Positions 43,500 through 52,751 of a stretch of 64,000 bases of DNA are shown here, in pieces. Source of the stretch: Streptomyces sp. XD-27. Lineage in GTDB: Bacteria; Actinomycetota; Actinomycetes; Streptomycetales; Streptomycetaceae. The DNA is taken from contig NZ_CP130713.1 of the NCBI RefSeq assembly GCF_030553055.1, positions 7,130,001 through 7,194,000 on the forward strand, read 5' to 3'. Within the stretch, counting starts at the first letter, position 1, and each line of letters begins with the position of its first letter. Made by a program: the position numbers and the translations under genes. The notes beneath the pieces are model-generated. The model was given only the letters and a program-made list of their open reading frames with translations, had not been told where the DNA came from and did no database searches.

Positions 43500-45244
43500 T
43501 CAGCCCTGGCTCTTGGACGGGTCCTTGAGACCGACCGAGGCGTAGTCGAGCTGGCCGCCGAAGGAGGTCTGGCCGTACGCGCCCGCGATGTTGGTCCCCA
43601 CCACCAGCGGCCAGCGCCGGACCAGGACCGGGACGGTCGGGGCCTTGGCGAGGATCTCACCGTCGAGTTCGCGCCAGGCGTCGGCCGCCTTCTTGGCGTC
43701 CGTCATCGCCGCGATCTCGTCGATCCGCTTCATGGTCGCCTCGTCACGGAAGAGGGAGTGGTTGCCCTGGTTGCCCTTCTCCTTGATGTAGCGGCCGTCG
43801 AAGACGAAGGGCAGGAAGGTGGAGCCGGACGGGTAGTCCGGGCACCAGCCGGTGTAGACCATGTCGGTGCGGTTGGTGGTGTTGCCGATGGTGCCGTAGA
43901 ACGCGGCCGGGTCGACCGTCTCGATGGTGACCTTGATGCCGGCCTTGGCGAGCGCCTGCTGGATGGCCTCGGCCCGTCCCTTGTCACCGTTGGAGACGGT
44001 CATCTTGGTCGTGAAGCCGTCCGGCTTGCCGGCCTCCTTCATCAGCTGCTTGGCCTTCTCCACGTCGCCGGTGGCGGGGATCTTGAGGGTGTCGGGCTGC
44101 TTGCCGTCGAAGAGGGTGGCGGGCATGTAGGCGGTGGAGACGTCGTTGAAGGCGGGGCCGCCGGAGGAGGTGACCACCACCTCCTTGTCGAGGGCGTACT
44201 GCACGGCCTGGCGGACCTTGGCGTTGTCGAACGGCGCCCGGCCGGTGTGCATCTGGATCATGTCGGTGCAGTTGGTCGACTCGGCCAGCAGCCGCTTGCG
44301 GACCTCGGCCTTGGGCAGCACCTTGGCGGCGCTCTCGGGGCGCAGCGCGTACCACGGGACGGCGGAGGCGTCCCCGCCCTGGCTGGCGATCATCCGGTCG
44401 TCGATCTGGTTGGGCTTGAGCCCCATGACCATGACCATCTTGTCCGGGTACGCCTTGCGTATCTCGTCCGTCTTGGGGTCCCAGTGGGTGTTGCGGACCA
44501 GGACGAGCTTCTTGTTGCGCTGGTACGACTCGATCTTGTACGGCCCGGACGAGAACGGCCGGTTGTCGTACTTGGGGCCGTTGTCCTTCGCCTTGGGCAC
44601 CGGTGCGAAGGTCGGCATGACCGTCGCGTTGGGGAACTCGGCGAAGGGCTTGCGCAGTTCGAAGACGATCGTGCGGTCGTCCGGCGTCTTGATGGAGTCC
44701 AGGTGCTTGCCGTCGGCCGGTCCCTTGTAGCCCTCGGCGTCCTTGAGGTAGCGGGCCGCGTAGTCCGCGCCGCCGGGCAGGTCGGGGGAGAAGGACCGCT
44801 CGACGTTGTACTTGATGTCCTTGGCGGTGACCGGGGTCCCGTCCTCGTACTTGACCCCCGGCTTGAGGTGGAAGGTCCAGGTCTTGGCGCCGTTGGAGGG
44901 GGTGCCGAGGTCGGTCGCGAGGTCGGGGACCAGCTCGCCGCCCTCCGTCCCGGGGGCCGCCTTGTACGTCACCAGGGTGCGGTACAGCGTCCGGGTGCCG
45001 AACTCCATGGCGTTCACGACCCAGTTGCGGGCTGGGTCGAGGTGCTCGAAGTCCTGGTTGGACAGGATCGTGAGGGTGCCCCCTTCTGCGGGGTGCCGCC
45101 GATCACCTTGCCGAGGTTGGCGGTGGCGGGGTTCCTGCCGCCCTGGTTGCTGCCTGAATGCTTGCCGCTGGAACAGCCGGTCGCGCCGAGCGTGAGGGCC
45201 GCCACGAGGGCGGTGGCGAGGGCGGTACAGGTGCGCTTGTTCAT
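43500..45244 (-). CDS. Peptide ABC transporter substrate-binding lipoprotein (family 5), with an early frameshift
   Basis: From ATG 45244 there is a lipoprotein signal with lipobox GATGC (Cys 24) and VIGGTPQKG; one base is missing in a C-run (G on the coding strand) at 45079-45083, after which the frame continues with GTLTILSNQDFEHLDPARNW and a full SBP_bac_5 body: EFGTRTLYRTLVTYKAAPGT, WTFHLKPGVKYEDGTPVTAK, DIKYNVERSFSP, YTGWCPDYPSGSTFLPFVFD. About 580 residues in all. First gene of the operon; divergent from the D-hydroxyproline dehydrogenase operon with 190 bases between, including operator-like sites. It should bind peptides, plausibly Pro/Hyp-rich ones from collagen. Confidence 0.88.
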
Positions 45245-45291
45245 CAGGGGTCACTCCGTGAACAGTCGGCCAGCCGAGGGGTGGCTGGAAT

Positions 45292-45323
45292 GTGACCTGT
45301 AACATAGTAATGTGAAATTGCAC
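45292..45323 (+). promoter_or_regulatory. Two operator-like sites in the divergent promoter region (sites C)
   Basis: GTGACCTGTAAC (45292-45303) and GTGAAATTGCAC (45312-45323) lie 20 bases apart, two helical turns, upstream of the binding-protein gene. Each is preceded by AT, matching ATGTGA in the other sites; together with 45419-45430 they give three copies between the divergent operons. Confidence 0.6.
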
Positions 45324-45416
45324 TGGCAAGACGTTGGCCGCTTCGTTACGTACCCGTGCTCCGTGGAGGGGTGAAGCGCTCGGCTTTGATCGCGCCCCCT
45401 TGGCAGAGGCAGTGCA

Positions 45417-45433
45417 ATGTGAAATATTACTGC
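45417..45433 (+). promoter_or_regulatory. Operator-like 17-mer at the start of the D-hydroxyproline dehydrogenase operon (site B)
   Basis: ATGTGAAATATTACTGC, identical to the site before the M6 protease at 16644-16660. It ends directly before the GTG start at 45435, so it must overlap the promoter (TATTAC could be the -10) or the transcription start; a leaderless mRNA is likely. Confidence 0.6.
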
Positions 45434-45434
45434 C

Positions 45435-46592
45435 GTGCTCACGAGAGACGACTCCGCGGATGTCATTGTGGTCGGCGCCGGCGTGGTCGGCGCGGCCTCC
45501 GCCTACTACGCCGCCCGCTCCGGCCTCCGCGTCACCGTGCTCGACCGCGGTCCGGTGGCCGGCGGCACCACGGGGGCCGGCGAGGGCAACCTCCTGGTCT
45601 CCGACAAGGAGCCGGGCCCCGAACTCGAACTGGCCCTGCTGTCGACGCTCATGTGGCGGGAACTGGCCGAAGAACTCCCGCCGGGCATCGAATACGAGCC
45701 AAAGGGCGGACTGGTCGTCGCCTCCGACGCGACCCGGATGGCCGCGCTGCGGGACTTCGCGGCCGGACAGGAGAAGGCGGGTATTACGGCGGAGGAGGTC
45801 CCGGCCGACCGCCTGCACGACCTGGAGCCCCACCTCGCCACCGGCCTGGCAGGCGGCTTCCACTACCCCCAGGACGCGCAGGTCATGCCGGCGCTGGCCG
45901 CCGCGCACCTGCTGCGCGGCGGCGGCGACCGGGTCCGGCTGCGACTCGGTACGGAGGTCACCGGCCTGCTCACCGGGGCCAGTGGCGAGGTGCGGGGGGT
46001 GCGGACGGCGACCGGTCCGATCCACGCTCCGTACGTGGTGAACGCCGCGGGCACCTGGGGCGGCGAACTCGCCCGCCTTGCCGGTGTGGACCTGCCCGTA
46101 CTGCCCCGCCGGGGCTTCGTCCTGGTCACCGAGCCGCTGCCGCGCGTGGTGCGCCACAAGGTGTACGCGGCGGACTACGTCGCCGACGTGGCCAGCGGCT
46201 CCGCCGCGCTCCAGACCTCGGCGGTGGTCGAGGGCACCCCGGCGGGCCCGGTCCTGATCGGCGCCAGCCGGGAGCGGGTCGGCTTCGATCGCACGCTGTC
46301 GGTCGAGGTGCTGCGGCGCCTCGCGGCCCAGGCCACGGCGCTGTTCCCGGTCCTGGCCACGGTGCGGGCGATCCGCACGTACCCGGGCTTCCGCCCCTAT
46401 CTGCCGGACCATCTGCCGGCGATCGGCCCCGACCCGCGCGTCCCCGGACTGCTGCACGCCTGCGGGCACGAGGGCGCGGGCATCGGGCTGGCGCCGGCGA
46501 CCGGGCTGATCGTCGCCGAGTCCCTGGTCGGCGGCGAAGTGCCACTCGACATCCACCCGTTCAGACCGGAGCGCTTCGACTCCACCGCCTGA
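45435..46592 (+). CDS. D-hydroxyproline dehydrogenase, DAO-type FAD subunit
   Basis: A 385-residue DAO-family flavoprotein: DVIVVGAGVVGAASAYYAAR, GGTTGAGEGNLLVSDKEPGP, VVNAAGTWGGELARLAGVDL and LHACGHEGAGIGLAPATGLI. Together with the next two genes (a small 2Fe-2S protein and an FAD/2Fe-2S-type oxidoreductase) it forms a heterotrimer of the kind known for D-hydroxyproline dehydrogenase and related amine dehydrogenases, which oxidise cis-4-hydroxy-D-proline to pyrroline-4-hydroxy-2-carboxylate. The downstream epimerase and deaminase make this substrate assignment likely. GTG 45435 directly follows the shared 17-mer. Confidence 0.85.
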   Translation: MLTRDDSADVIVVGAGVVGAASAYYAARSGLRVTVLDRGPVAGGTTGAGEGNLLVSDKEPGPELELALLSTLMWRELAEELPPGIEYEPKGGLVVASDATRMAALRDFAAGQEKAGITAEEVPADRLHDLEPHLATGLAGGFHYPQDAQVMPALAAAHLLRGGGDRVRLRLGTEVTGLLTGASGEVRGVRTATGPIHAPYVVNAAGTWGGELARLAGVDLPVLPRRGFVLVTEPLPRVVRHKVYAADYVADVASGSAALQTSAVVEGTPAGPVLIGASRERVGFDRTLSVEVLRRLAAQATALFPVLATVRAIRTYPGFRPYLPDHLPAIGPDPRVPGLLHACGHEGAGIGLAPATGLIVAESLVGGEVPLDIHPFRPERFDSTA

Positions 46593-46702
46593 ACCCGACC
46601 GCCGCCGTCCGCCGAAGTCCATCCGCCCGAGCCCGTCCGCCACAGCGCCGTCCATCGACGCCCTGCCCGACGAAGCCCGTCCGTCCCGAGAGGAGTGCCC
46701 AC

Positions 46703-47017
46703 ATGGCCCGTACCCCCGCCGAGCTGGTCGGGGCGCAGCCCGATCCGCCGTTCGAGATCACGATGGACGGCAGGACCGTGACCGCCCTGCCCGGGCAGTC
46801 CGTCGCCGCCGCCCTGTGGGGCGCCGGCATCGTCGCCTGGCGCACCACGCGCGGCGGCGGGCGCCCGCGGGGCGCGTTCTGCGGCATCGGCCAGTGCTAC
46901 GACTGCCTCGCCACCATCAACGGAGAGCCCAACAGGCGGGCCTGCCTGGTCCCGGCCCGGCCGGGGGACGCGATCACCACCCAGGAAGGACACGGCCATG
47001 CCGGGCTCGGCGTCTGA
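46703..47017 (+). CDS. 2Fe-2S ferredoxin-like subunit of D-hydroxyproline dehydrogenase
   Basis: A 104-residue protein with the cluster-binding cysteines in AFCGIGQCYDCLATINGEP then RACLVP (Cx4Cx2C...C), matching the small electron-transfer subunit (Fer2_4) of heterotrimeric amino-acid dehydrogenases. GAGAGGAG lies before ATG 46703. It overlaps the next gene by 20 bases, which suggests translational coupling. Confidence 0.88.
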   Translation: MARTPAELVGAQPDPPFEITMDGRTVTALPGQSVAAALWGAGIVAWRTTRGGGRPRGAFCGIGQCYDCLATINGEPNRRACLVPARPGDAITTQEGHGHAGLGV

Positions 47018-48458
47018 ACCCTACGACCTCGCGGTCATCGGCGCGGGCGCCGCCGGCCTGTCCGGCGCCGTCACCGCCTCCGAACACGGGCTGTCGGTCG
47101 CCCTGCTGGACGCGTCCGGCGCCGTCGGCGGCCAGTTCTACCGGACTCCGGAACCCGCGCTCGGAGCCGCCCGGCCCGAGGCGCTGCACCACGAATGGGC
47201 GGCCTTCGCCGACCTGCGCCGGCGCCAGAAGGCGCGCAGCGGCATCACCCACCTCGCCGAACACCACGTCTGGACGGTGACACGGGAGAGCGGCGAGCTG
47301 TGGGCGGTGCACGCCGTGACCGGCGCGGACGGTGCGCAGGGGCGGCCCGTGTGCGTCCGGGCACGGGCGGTCCTCGTCGCGACCGGTGCGTACGAGCGCC
47401 AACTGCCCTTCCCCGGCTGGACGCTGCCCGGGGTGGTCGGCGCCGGAGGCGCCCAGGCGATGCTCAAGGCGGGCCTGGTGCTGCCCGGAAAGCGGGTCGT
47501 CGTCGCGGGCAGCGGGCCGCTGCTGCTCGCCGTGGCCTCCTCGCTCGCCGCGGCCGGGGCCCGTGTCCCGGCGGTGGTGGAGGCGTCCGGGTATCTCGGA
47601 TACGCCCGCTTCCCCCGGGCCCTCGCCGCCAATCCGCACAAGCTCGTCGAGGCGGTCGTCCACGGCTCGGCGCTGCTGCGCCACGGGGTCCGGCTGCGCA
47701 CCCGCAGCGCGGTCACCGAGGTCCACGGCGGCGAGCGGGTGGAGGCGGTCACCGTCTCCCGGCTCGACCGCGACTGGCGGCCGGTGAAGGGGAGCGGCCG
47801 CCGCATCGAGTGCGACGCGCTGGCCGTGGGCCACGGTCTGGCCCCGCAGATCGAACTCGCCGTCGGGCTCGGGTGCGCCACCCGGCGCACCCCGGACGGA
47901 ACCTCCGCCCTCGTCCTGGACGGCCTCCAGGAGACCTCCGTGCCCGGCGTGTGGGCGGCGGGCGAGACCGGCGGGGTCGGCGGCGCGCGGCTGGCCCGCG
48001 CGGAAGGCGAACTGGCGGGCATCGCCGTCGCCGCCCGCCTGCTGGGCCGCCCCGCGCTCGCCGTGTCCGCACACGTGGCGCGACTGCGCCGCCGACGGGA
48101 CCGCATGCGGTCCTTCGCGGACGCCATGGCGGTGGCACACGCCCCCGGTCCCGGCTGGCCCCGGTGGCTGGCCGACGACACCGACGTGTGCCGCTGCGAG
48201 GAGGTGACCGCCGGACGGATCCGCGAGGCGGTCACCGACCTCGGGGCCCGCGACGCGCGGACCGTCAAGCTCCTCACCCGGGCGGGCATGGGCTGGTGCC
48301 AGGGCCGGATGTGCGGCGCGGCCGTGGCCTGCCTCGCGGCCGAAGGCGGCGGTGCCGTACCGCCGTCGGACGAGCGCCGCCCGCTCGCCGTCCCGGTGCC
48401 CCTCGGCGCGCTCGGGGCCCTGGACCAGCCCACGAAAGACCACAACGCCACACACTGA
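46998..48458 (+). CDS. D-hydroxyproline dehydrogenase, large FAD/(2Fe-2S) oxidoreductase subunit
   Basis: A 486-residue protein with two nucleotide-binding sites: DLAVIGAGAAGLSGAVTASE at the N-terminus and VVVAGSGPLLLAVASSLAAA in the middle, GVWAAGETGGVGGARLARAE near the flavin, and a C-terminal BFD-like 2Fe-2S domain with Cys in DVCRCEEVTAGRIREAV and MGWCQGRMCG. This is the electron-accepting subunit that completes the three-part dehydrogenase (family also seen in HcnB/OoxA-type opine and proline dehydrogenases). A tandem-repeat spacer separates it from the next gene. Confidence 0.87.
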   Translation: MPGSASEPYDLAVIGAGAAGLSGAVTASEHGLSVALLDASGAVGGQFYRTPEPALGAARPEALHHEWAAFADLRRRQKARSGITHLAEHHVWTVTRESGELWAVHAVTGADGAQGRPVCVRARAVLVATGAYERQLPFPGWTLPGVVGAGGAQAMLKAGLVLPGKRVVVAGSGPLLLAVASSLAAAGARVPAVVEASGYLGYARFPRALAANPHKLVEAVVHGSALLRHGVRLRTRSAVTEVHGGERVEAVTVSRLDRDWRPVKGSGRRIECDALAVGHGLAPQIELAVGLGCATRRTPDGTSALVLDGLQETSVPGVWAAGETGGVGGARLARAEGELAGIAVAARLLGRPALAVSAHVARLRRRRDRMRSFADAMAVAHAPGPGWPRWLADDTDVCRCEEVTAGRIREAVTDLGARDARTVKLLTRAGMGWCQGRMCGAAVACLAAEGGGAVPPSDERRPLAVPVPLGALGALDQPTKDHNATH

Positions 48459-48485
48459 AGACGTCACGCACGGCCGGCGTCGCCG

Positions 48486-48529
48486 CGAAATGCGGCACCA
48501 CGAAATGCGGCACCACGAAAAGCATCACA
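48486..48529 (+). repeat. 15-bp tandem repeat before the deaminase gene
   Basis: CGAAATGCGGCACCA occurs twice head to tail (48486-48500, 48501-48515) followed by a degenerate third copy CGAAAAGCATCACA. It lies between the dehydrogenase stop and the deaminase start and may be a copy-number-variable spacer. Confidence 0.8.
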
Positions 48530-48552
48530 CCTTCACGAAAGGCTCGATCGGC

Positions 48553-49464
48553 ATGACCGCCACCACCACCTGGAACCCCACCCGCCCCTGGCGCGGCGTC
48601 ATGGTCGCCACCGCGCTCCCGCTGCGCGACGACCTCTCCGTCGACTACGACGCCTACGCCGAGCACGTCCGCTGGCTCGTCGACAACGGCTGCGACGGCG
48701 TCGTCCCCAACGGCTCGCTCGGCGAGTACCAGACCCTCACCGACGAGGAGCGCGCCCGAGTGGTGCGGATCGCGGTCGAGGCGGCGGGCGACGGGGCCCG
48801 GGTGATGCCCGGAGTGGCCGCGTACGGAAGCGCCGAGGCCCGCCGCTGGGCCGAGGACGCGGCCGAGGCCGGCTGCGGCTCGGTCCTCCTGCTGCCGCCG
48901 AACGCCTACCGTGCCGACGAGGCGGCCGTGCACGCCCACTACGCCGAGGTGGCCGCGGCCGGTGTGCCGGTCGTCGCCTACAACAACCCCATCGACACCA
49001 AGGTCGACCTGGCCCCCGCCGTCCTCGCCCGGCTCCACGGCGACGGGCACATCGTGGCCGTGAAGGAGTTCAGCGGCGACGTACGGCGCGCGTACGAGCT
49101 CGCCGAACTCGCCCCGGAGCTCGACCTGCTGATCGGCGCCGACGACGTGCTGCTCGAACTCGCCGTGGCCGGGGCCGTCGGCTGGATCGCCGGATACCCC
49201 AACGCCTTCCCGGCCACCTGCTCCGAGCTGTACCACGCCGCGGTCGCCGGCGACCTGGCCACGGCCCTGCCCCTGTACAGGTCGCTGCACCCGCTGCTGC
49301 GCTGGGACTCCAAGACCGAGTTCGTCCAGTCGATCAAGCTTTCGATGGACATGGTCGGGCGCCGCGGCGGCCCGGTGCGGCCGCCGCGCGCCCCGCTCAC
49401 CGGCGAGATCGAGGCCGGGGTGCGGACCGCCACCGAGAAGGCCGTGGCCGACGGCCACCGCTGA
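48553..49464 (+). CDS. DapA-superfamily deaminase (pyrroline-4-hydroxy-2-carboxylate deaminase-like)
   Basis: A 303-residue TIM-barrel aldolase/dehydratase. The Schiff-base Lys is in IVAVKEFSGDVRRAYELA (Lys 171), the GxNGSxGE motif is VVPNGSLGEYQTLT, and VAYNNPIDTKVDL carries the conserved Tyr. In hydroxyproline catabolism this family member turns pyrroline-4-hydroxy-2-carboxylate into alpha-ketoglutarate semialdehyde and ammonia, which fits exactly between the dehydrogenase before it and the semialdehyde dehydrogenase two genes later. ATG 48553 follows GAAAGG. Confidence 0.85.
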   Translation: MTATTTWNPTRPWRGVMVATALPLRDDLSVDYDAYAEHVRWLVDNGCDGVVPNGSLGEYQTLTDEERARVVRIAVEAAGDGARVMPGVAAYGSAEARRWAEDAAEAGCGSVLLLPPNAYRADEAAVHAHYAEVAAAGVPVVAYNNPIDTKVDLAPAVLARLHGDGHIVAVKEFSGDVRRAYELAELAPELDLLIGADDVLLELAVAGAVGWIAGYPNAFPATCSELYHAAVAGDLATALPLYRSLHPLLRWDSKTEFVQSIKLSMDMVGRRGGPVRPPRAPLTGEIEAGVRTATEKAVADGHR

Positions 49465-49524
49465 CCGCCCGCTGACCGCCGACCGCACCGCCCCCCGACC
49501 GCTGACCGCTGACAAGGAACCTCC

Positions 49525-50526
49525 GTGCGTACTCGTCATGTCTTCCACGCCGTTGACTCGCACACCGAAGGGATGCCCACCCGTGTGATCACCGGTGGGG
49601 TCGGGGTGATCCCCGGCGCCACCATGGCCGAGCGCAGGCTCCACTTCATCGAGCACATGGACCACCTCCGTACGCTCCTGATGTACGAGCCGCGCGGCCA
49701 CTCCGCGATGAGCGGCGCGATCCTCCAGCCGCCCACCCACCCCGACGCCGACTACGGCGTGCTGTTCATCGAGGTGTCCGGGCTGCTGCCCATGTGCGGG
49801 CACGGCACGATCGGCGTGGCCACCGTGCTGGTGGAGACCGGGATGGTGCCGGTCACCGAACCGGTCACCACCGTCCGCCTCGACACCCCGGCGGGCCTGG
49901 TCTCCGTCGACGTACGGGTGGAGGACGGGGCGGCGCGGTCGGTCACGCTGACCAACGTGCCCGCGTTCTGCGTGGGCCTGGACCAGCAGGTCGACGTGCC
50001 CGGGTTCGGCACGGTGAGCTACGACCTCGCCTTCGGCGGCAACTTCTACGCCTTCGTCGAACTCGACGCCCTGGGCCTGCCGTTCGACCGCGCCCGCAAG
50101 GACGACCTGCTGGCCGCAGGGCTCGCCATCATGGACGCCATCAACGCCACCGACCGGCCGGTCCACCCCGAGCACCCCGAGATCGGCGGCGTCAAGCACG
50201 TCTACCTCGCGGCTCCCGGCTCCGACGCCGAGCGGTCCCGGCACGCCATGGCCATCCATCCCGGCTGGTTCGACCGCTCGCCCTGCGGCACCGGCACCTC
50301 GGCGCGCATGGCGCAGCTCCACGCGCGCGGCGAGCTGCCGCTGCACCGCGACTTCGTCAATGAGTCCTTCATCGGGACCCGGTTCACCGGCCGGCTCGTC
50401 GGTGAGACGGAGGTCGGCGGCGTGCCGGCCGTCGTCCCCACCGTCACGGGCCGGGCCTGGATCACCGGGACGGCCCAGTACCTCCTCGACCCGGACGACC
50501 CCTTCCCCGGAGGTTTCCTCCTGTGA
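49525..50526 (+). CDS. 4-hydroxyproline 2-epimerase (proline racemase family)
   Basis: A 333-residue proline-racemase-family enzyme with both catalytic cysteines: LLPMCGHGTIG (Cys 91) and RSPCGTGTSARMAQLH (Cys 254). Two Cys mean a racemase/epimerase rather than the Cys/Thr dehydratase type; the context gives 4-hydroxyproline as substrate (trans-4-hydroxy-L-proline to cis-4-hydroxy-D-proline, first step of the pathway). GTG 49525 with AAGGAA upstream. The next gene starts within its stop (GTGA). Confidence 0.9.
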   Translation: MRTRHVFHAVDSHTEGMPTRVITGGVGVIPGATMAERRLHFIEHMDHLRTLLMYEPRGHSAMSGAILQPPTHPDADYGVLFIEVSGLLPMCGHGTIGVATVLVETGMVPVTEPVTTVRLDTPAGLVSVDVRVEDGAARSVTLTNVPAFCVGLDQQVDVPGFGTVSYDLAFGGNFYAFVELDALGLPFDRARKDDLLAAGLAIMDAINATDRPVHPEHPEIGGVKHVYLAAPGSDAERSRHAMAIHPGWFDRSPCGTGTSARMAQLHARGELPLHRDFVNESFIGTRFTGRLVGETEVGGVPAVVPTVTGRAWITGTAQYLLDPDDPFPGGFLL

Positions 50527-51896
50527 CCACCACCCTGTCCCCGGTTGTCTCGCGCAACCCTGCCGACCCCTCCGATGTCGTCGTGGAGGTGGCCGCGCCC
50601 GGCGCGTTCGCCGCCGCCGACGGCGTCGAGCGGGCGCGCGCCGCCCAGCCCGGCTGGCTGCTCGGCGGCGCGGCCGCCCGTTCGGCCGCGCTCACCGCGA
50701 TCGCCGCCGCCATCGAGGCCGCGGCGGACGAGCTGGCCGCCCTCGCCGTACGCGAGGTGGGCAAGCCGCTCGCCGAAGCACGGGCCGAGGTGGCGCGGAC
50801 CGTCGCGATCTGGCGCTACTACGCCCAGGCGCCCTACGAACCGGCCGGCGCCGTCCACGAGCCGGCCGCCGGCGCGGGGCTGCTGCTGACCCGCCGCCGC
50901 CCGCACGGGGTCGCGGGGCTCGTGACGCCCTGGAACTTCCCCTTCGCCATCCCCAGCTGGAAGGCCGCCCCGGCGCTCGCGGCCGGCAACACGGTCGTGC
51001 TCAAGCCCGCGCCGGAGGCCACGGCGTGCGCCCTGCGGCTCGCCGAGATCCTCCAGCAGGCCTTGCCGGAGGCGGTGTTCACCGTCGTCCCCGGCGGCGC
51101 CGCCGAGGGCAACGCCGTCATCTCGGCCGCCGACGTCGTCTCCTTCACCGGATCGACCGCGGTCGGCCAGGCGGTCGTCCGCGCGGCCACCGCCCGAGGC
51201 GTCCCGGTCCAGGCGGAGATGGGCGGCCTCAACGCGGCGATCGTCCTCCCGGACGCCGACGTCGAGCGGGCCGCCGCCCACATCGCCGCCGCGATCTCGG
51301 GTTACGCGGGCCAGAAGTGCACCGCCACCAGCCGGGTGATCGCCGTCGGCGCCGCCTACGACCCGCTGCGCGAAGCCCTGGCGGAGGCGCTGCGGACCGT
51401 GCCGGTGGGAGACCCGGCCGACGCCGCCACGGTCTGCGGGCCGCTCATCTCCGAGCAGGCCCGCGGGCAGGTCAGCGGCGCCTGGGACGGCCTGTCCGTG
51501 GTCGCCGGCGGCACCGTCCCCGACGGCTCCGGCTGGTACGCGGCCCCCACCCTGGCCGAGGGAGTGGCACCGGACCACCGACTGCTGCGCGAGGAGGTCT
51601 TCGGGCCCGTCGCGGCCCTGCTGGCGGCCGACGACCTGCCCCACGCGGTACGCGTCACCAACTCGGTGCCGTACGGCCTGGTCACCTCGGTGCACACGGC
51701 GGACCTGGACGCGGCGCTGTACGGACTCGACCGGCTCGACACCGGCATGATCCGGATCAACGCGCCGTCCAGCGGCGTCGACTTCCACCTGCCCTTCGGC
51801 GGTGCCAAGTCCTCCAGCCACGGCCCGCGCGAACAGGGCCGCGCGGCCCTGGAGTTCTACACCGCGGGCCGCACGTACACACTGTCACCCGGGTAA
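50523..51896 (+). CDS. Aldehyde dehydrogenase (alpha-ketoglutarate semialdehyde dehydrogenase-like)
   Basis: A 457-residue NAD(P)+ ALDH: VTPWNFPFAIPSWKAAPALA, SFTGSTAVGQ, the general base in AEMGGLNAAIVL (Glu 232), nucleophile in YAGQKCTATSR (Cys 266), EEVFGPVAAL. Typical of the last step of hydroxyproline catabolism, producing alpha-ketoglutarate. It is slightly shorter than the usual ~480. GTG start overlaps the epimerase stop. Confidence 0.9.
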   Translation: MTTTLSPVVSRNPADPSDVVVEVAAPGAFAAADGVERARAAQPGWLLGGAAARSAALTAIAAAIEAAADELAALAVREVGKPLAEARAEVARTVAIWRYYAQAPYEPAGAVHEPAAGAGLLLTRRRPHGVAGLVTPWNFPFAIPSWKAAPALAAGNTVVLKPAPEATACALRLAEILQQALPEAVFTVVPGGAAEGNAVISAADVVSFTGSTAVGQAVVRAATARGVPVQAEMGGLNAAIVLPDADVERAAAHIAAAISGYAGQKCTATSRVIAVGAAYDPLREALAEALRTVPVGDPADAATVCGPLISEQARGQVSGAWDGLSVVAGGTVPDGSGWYAAPTLAEGVAPDHRLLREEVFGPVAALLAADDLPHAVRVTNSVPYGLVTSVHTADLDAALYGLDRLDTGMIRINAPSSGVDFHLPFGGAKSSSHGPREQGRAALEFYTAGRTYTLSPG

Positions 51897-51901
51897 ACAA
51901 T

Positions 51902-51913
51902 GTGACATTGTAC
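51902..51913 (+). promoter_or_regulatory. Operator-like motif before the GntR gene (site E)
   Basis: GTGACATTGTAC within ACAATGTGACATTGTACAAT, 36-47 bases before the GntR start. It contains ATTGTACAAT, a palindrome of a kind often bound by GntR/FCD proteins, suggesting autoregulation; the ATGTGA start is shared with the other five sites. Confidence 0.55.
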
Positions 51914-51948
51914 AATCGGGTGGTCCGTTGCGGCGCGAAAGGAACACC

Positions 51949-52620
51949 ATGGGGCACCTCAGGCAGCGCACCCTCGTCACCACCAGGGAGCGGCTGCGCG
52001 ACCAGGTCGCCCACGCCCTGCGGGCCGCCCTGATCTCCGGCGAACTCCGGCCGGGCGCGGTCTATTCCGCGCCCGGTCTCGCCGAGGACTTCGGCGTCTC
52101 CGCGACGCCGGTGCGCGAGGCGATGCTCGACCTGGCCCGGGAGGGCCTGGTCGAGCCCGTCCGCAACAAGGGCTTCCGGATCACCGAGGTCACCGAGGGC
52201 GACCTCGACCAGTACACCGAGATCCGGGCCCTGATCGAGATCCCCATGGTGGGCCGGATCACCGGCACCGCGGACCGCGCGGCGCTGGAGGCGCTGCGAC
52301 CGGTCGCCGAGGAGATCGTGCGCGCCGCACGCGAGCACGACCTCATCGGCTATCTGGAGTCCGACCGCCGGTTCCACCTCTCGCTGCTGGCGCTCTCCGG
52401 CAACGACCGGCTCGTCGAGACCGTCGGCGACCTGCGCAAGCGGTCCCGCCTCTACGGGCTGACCGCGCTGGACGAGCGGAACCAGCTGATCCCCTCGGCC
52501 GAGGAGCACCTGGAGCTGCTGGAGCTGATGCTGGCGGGCGACGCGGAGGGGGCGCAGAGGTGCATGCGCCGGCATCTGGGCCACGTGCGGTCGCTGTGGG
52601 CGAAGTCCGAGCGGTCGTGA
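51949..52620 (+). CDS. GntR/FCD-family transcriptional regulator of the hydroxyproline locus
   Basis: A 223-residue regulator: winged helix (LRDQVAHALRAALISGELRP, SAPGLAEDFGVSATPVREAM, GLVEPVRNKGFRITEVTEGD) and FCD effector domain (YTEIRALIEIPMVGRITG, FHLSLLALSGNDRLVETVGD, HLELLELMLAGDAEGAQRCM, RRHLGHV with metal/acid-binding residues). FCD regulators bind small carboxylates. Position after the catabolic genes and the motif just upstream make it the probable controller of the locus. ATG 51949 has GAAAGGAA ahead. Confidence 0.88.
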   Translation: MGHLRQRTLVTTRERLRDQVAHALRAALISGELRPGAVYSAPGLAEDFGVSATPVREAMLDLAREGLVEPVRNKGFRITEVTEGDLDQYTEIRALIEIPMVGRITGTADRAALEALRPVAEEIVRAAREHDLIGYLESDRRFHLSLLALSGNDRLVETVGDLRKRSRLYGLTALDERNQLIPSAEEHLELLELMLAGDAEGAQRCMRRHLGHVRSLWAKSERS

Positions 52621-52636
52621 GGGCCACCGTCCTGTT

Positions 52637-52724
52637 CATCCCGCTGCCGACGTGACAGCCACTGTCCCATTCATCTCGGCCACTGCCCTATCCATCCCGC
52701 TGCCGATGTGACGGCCACTGCCCC
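52637..52724 (+). repeat. 32-bp direct repeats before the hydrolase gene
   Basis: CATCCCGCTGCCGACGTGAC plus 12 more bases at 52637-52668 recurs at 52693-52724 with three mismatches, start to start 56 bases apart. Both copies hold GTGAC(A/G)GCCACTG. Function unknown; may be an operator pair or a local duplication. Confidence 0.6.
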
Positions 52725-52751
52725 GTTCTTCCCGCTGCCGGAAAGGGAGCC

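Noticed and set aside
43500..46655. A single minus-strand frame of about 1050 codons spanning the binding protein and the divergent flavoprotein region.
   Set aside because: Only its part below ~45080 is a real protein; the rest is antisense to the D-hydroxyproline dehydrogenase gene. The true start is ATG 45244 followed by a frameshift.
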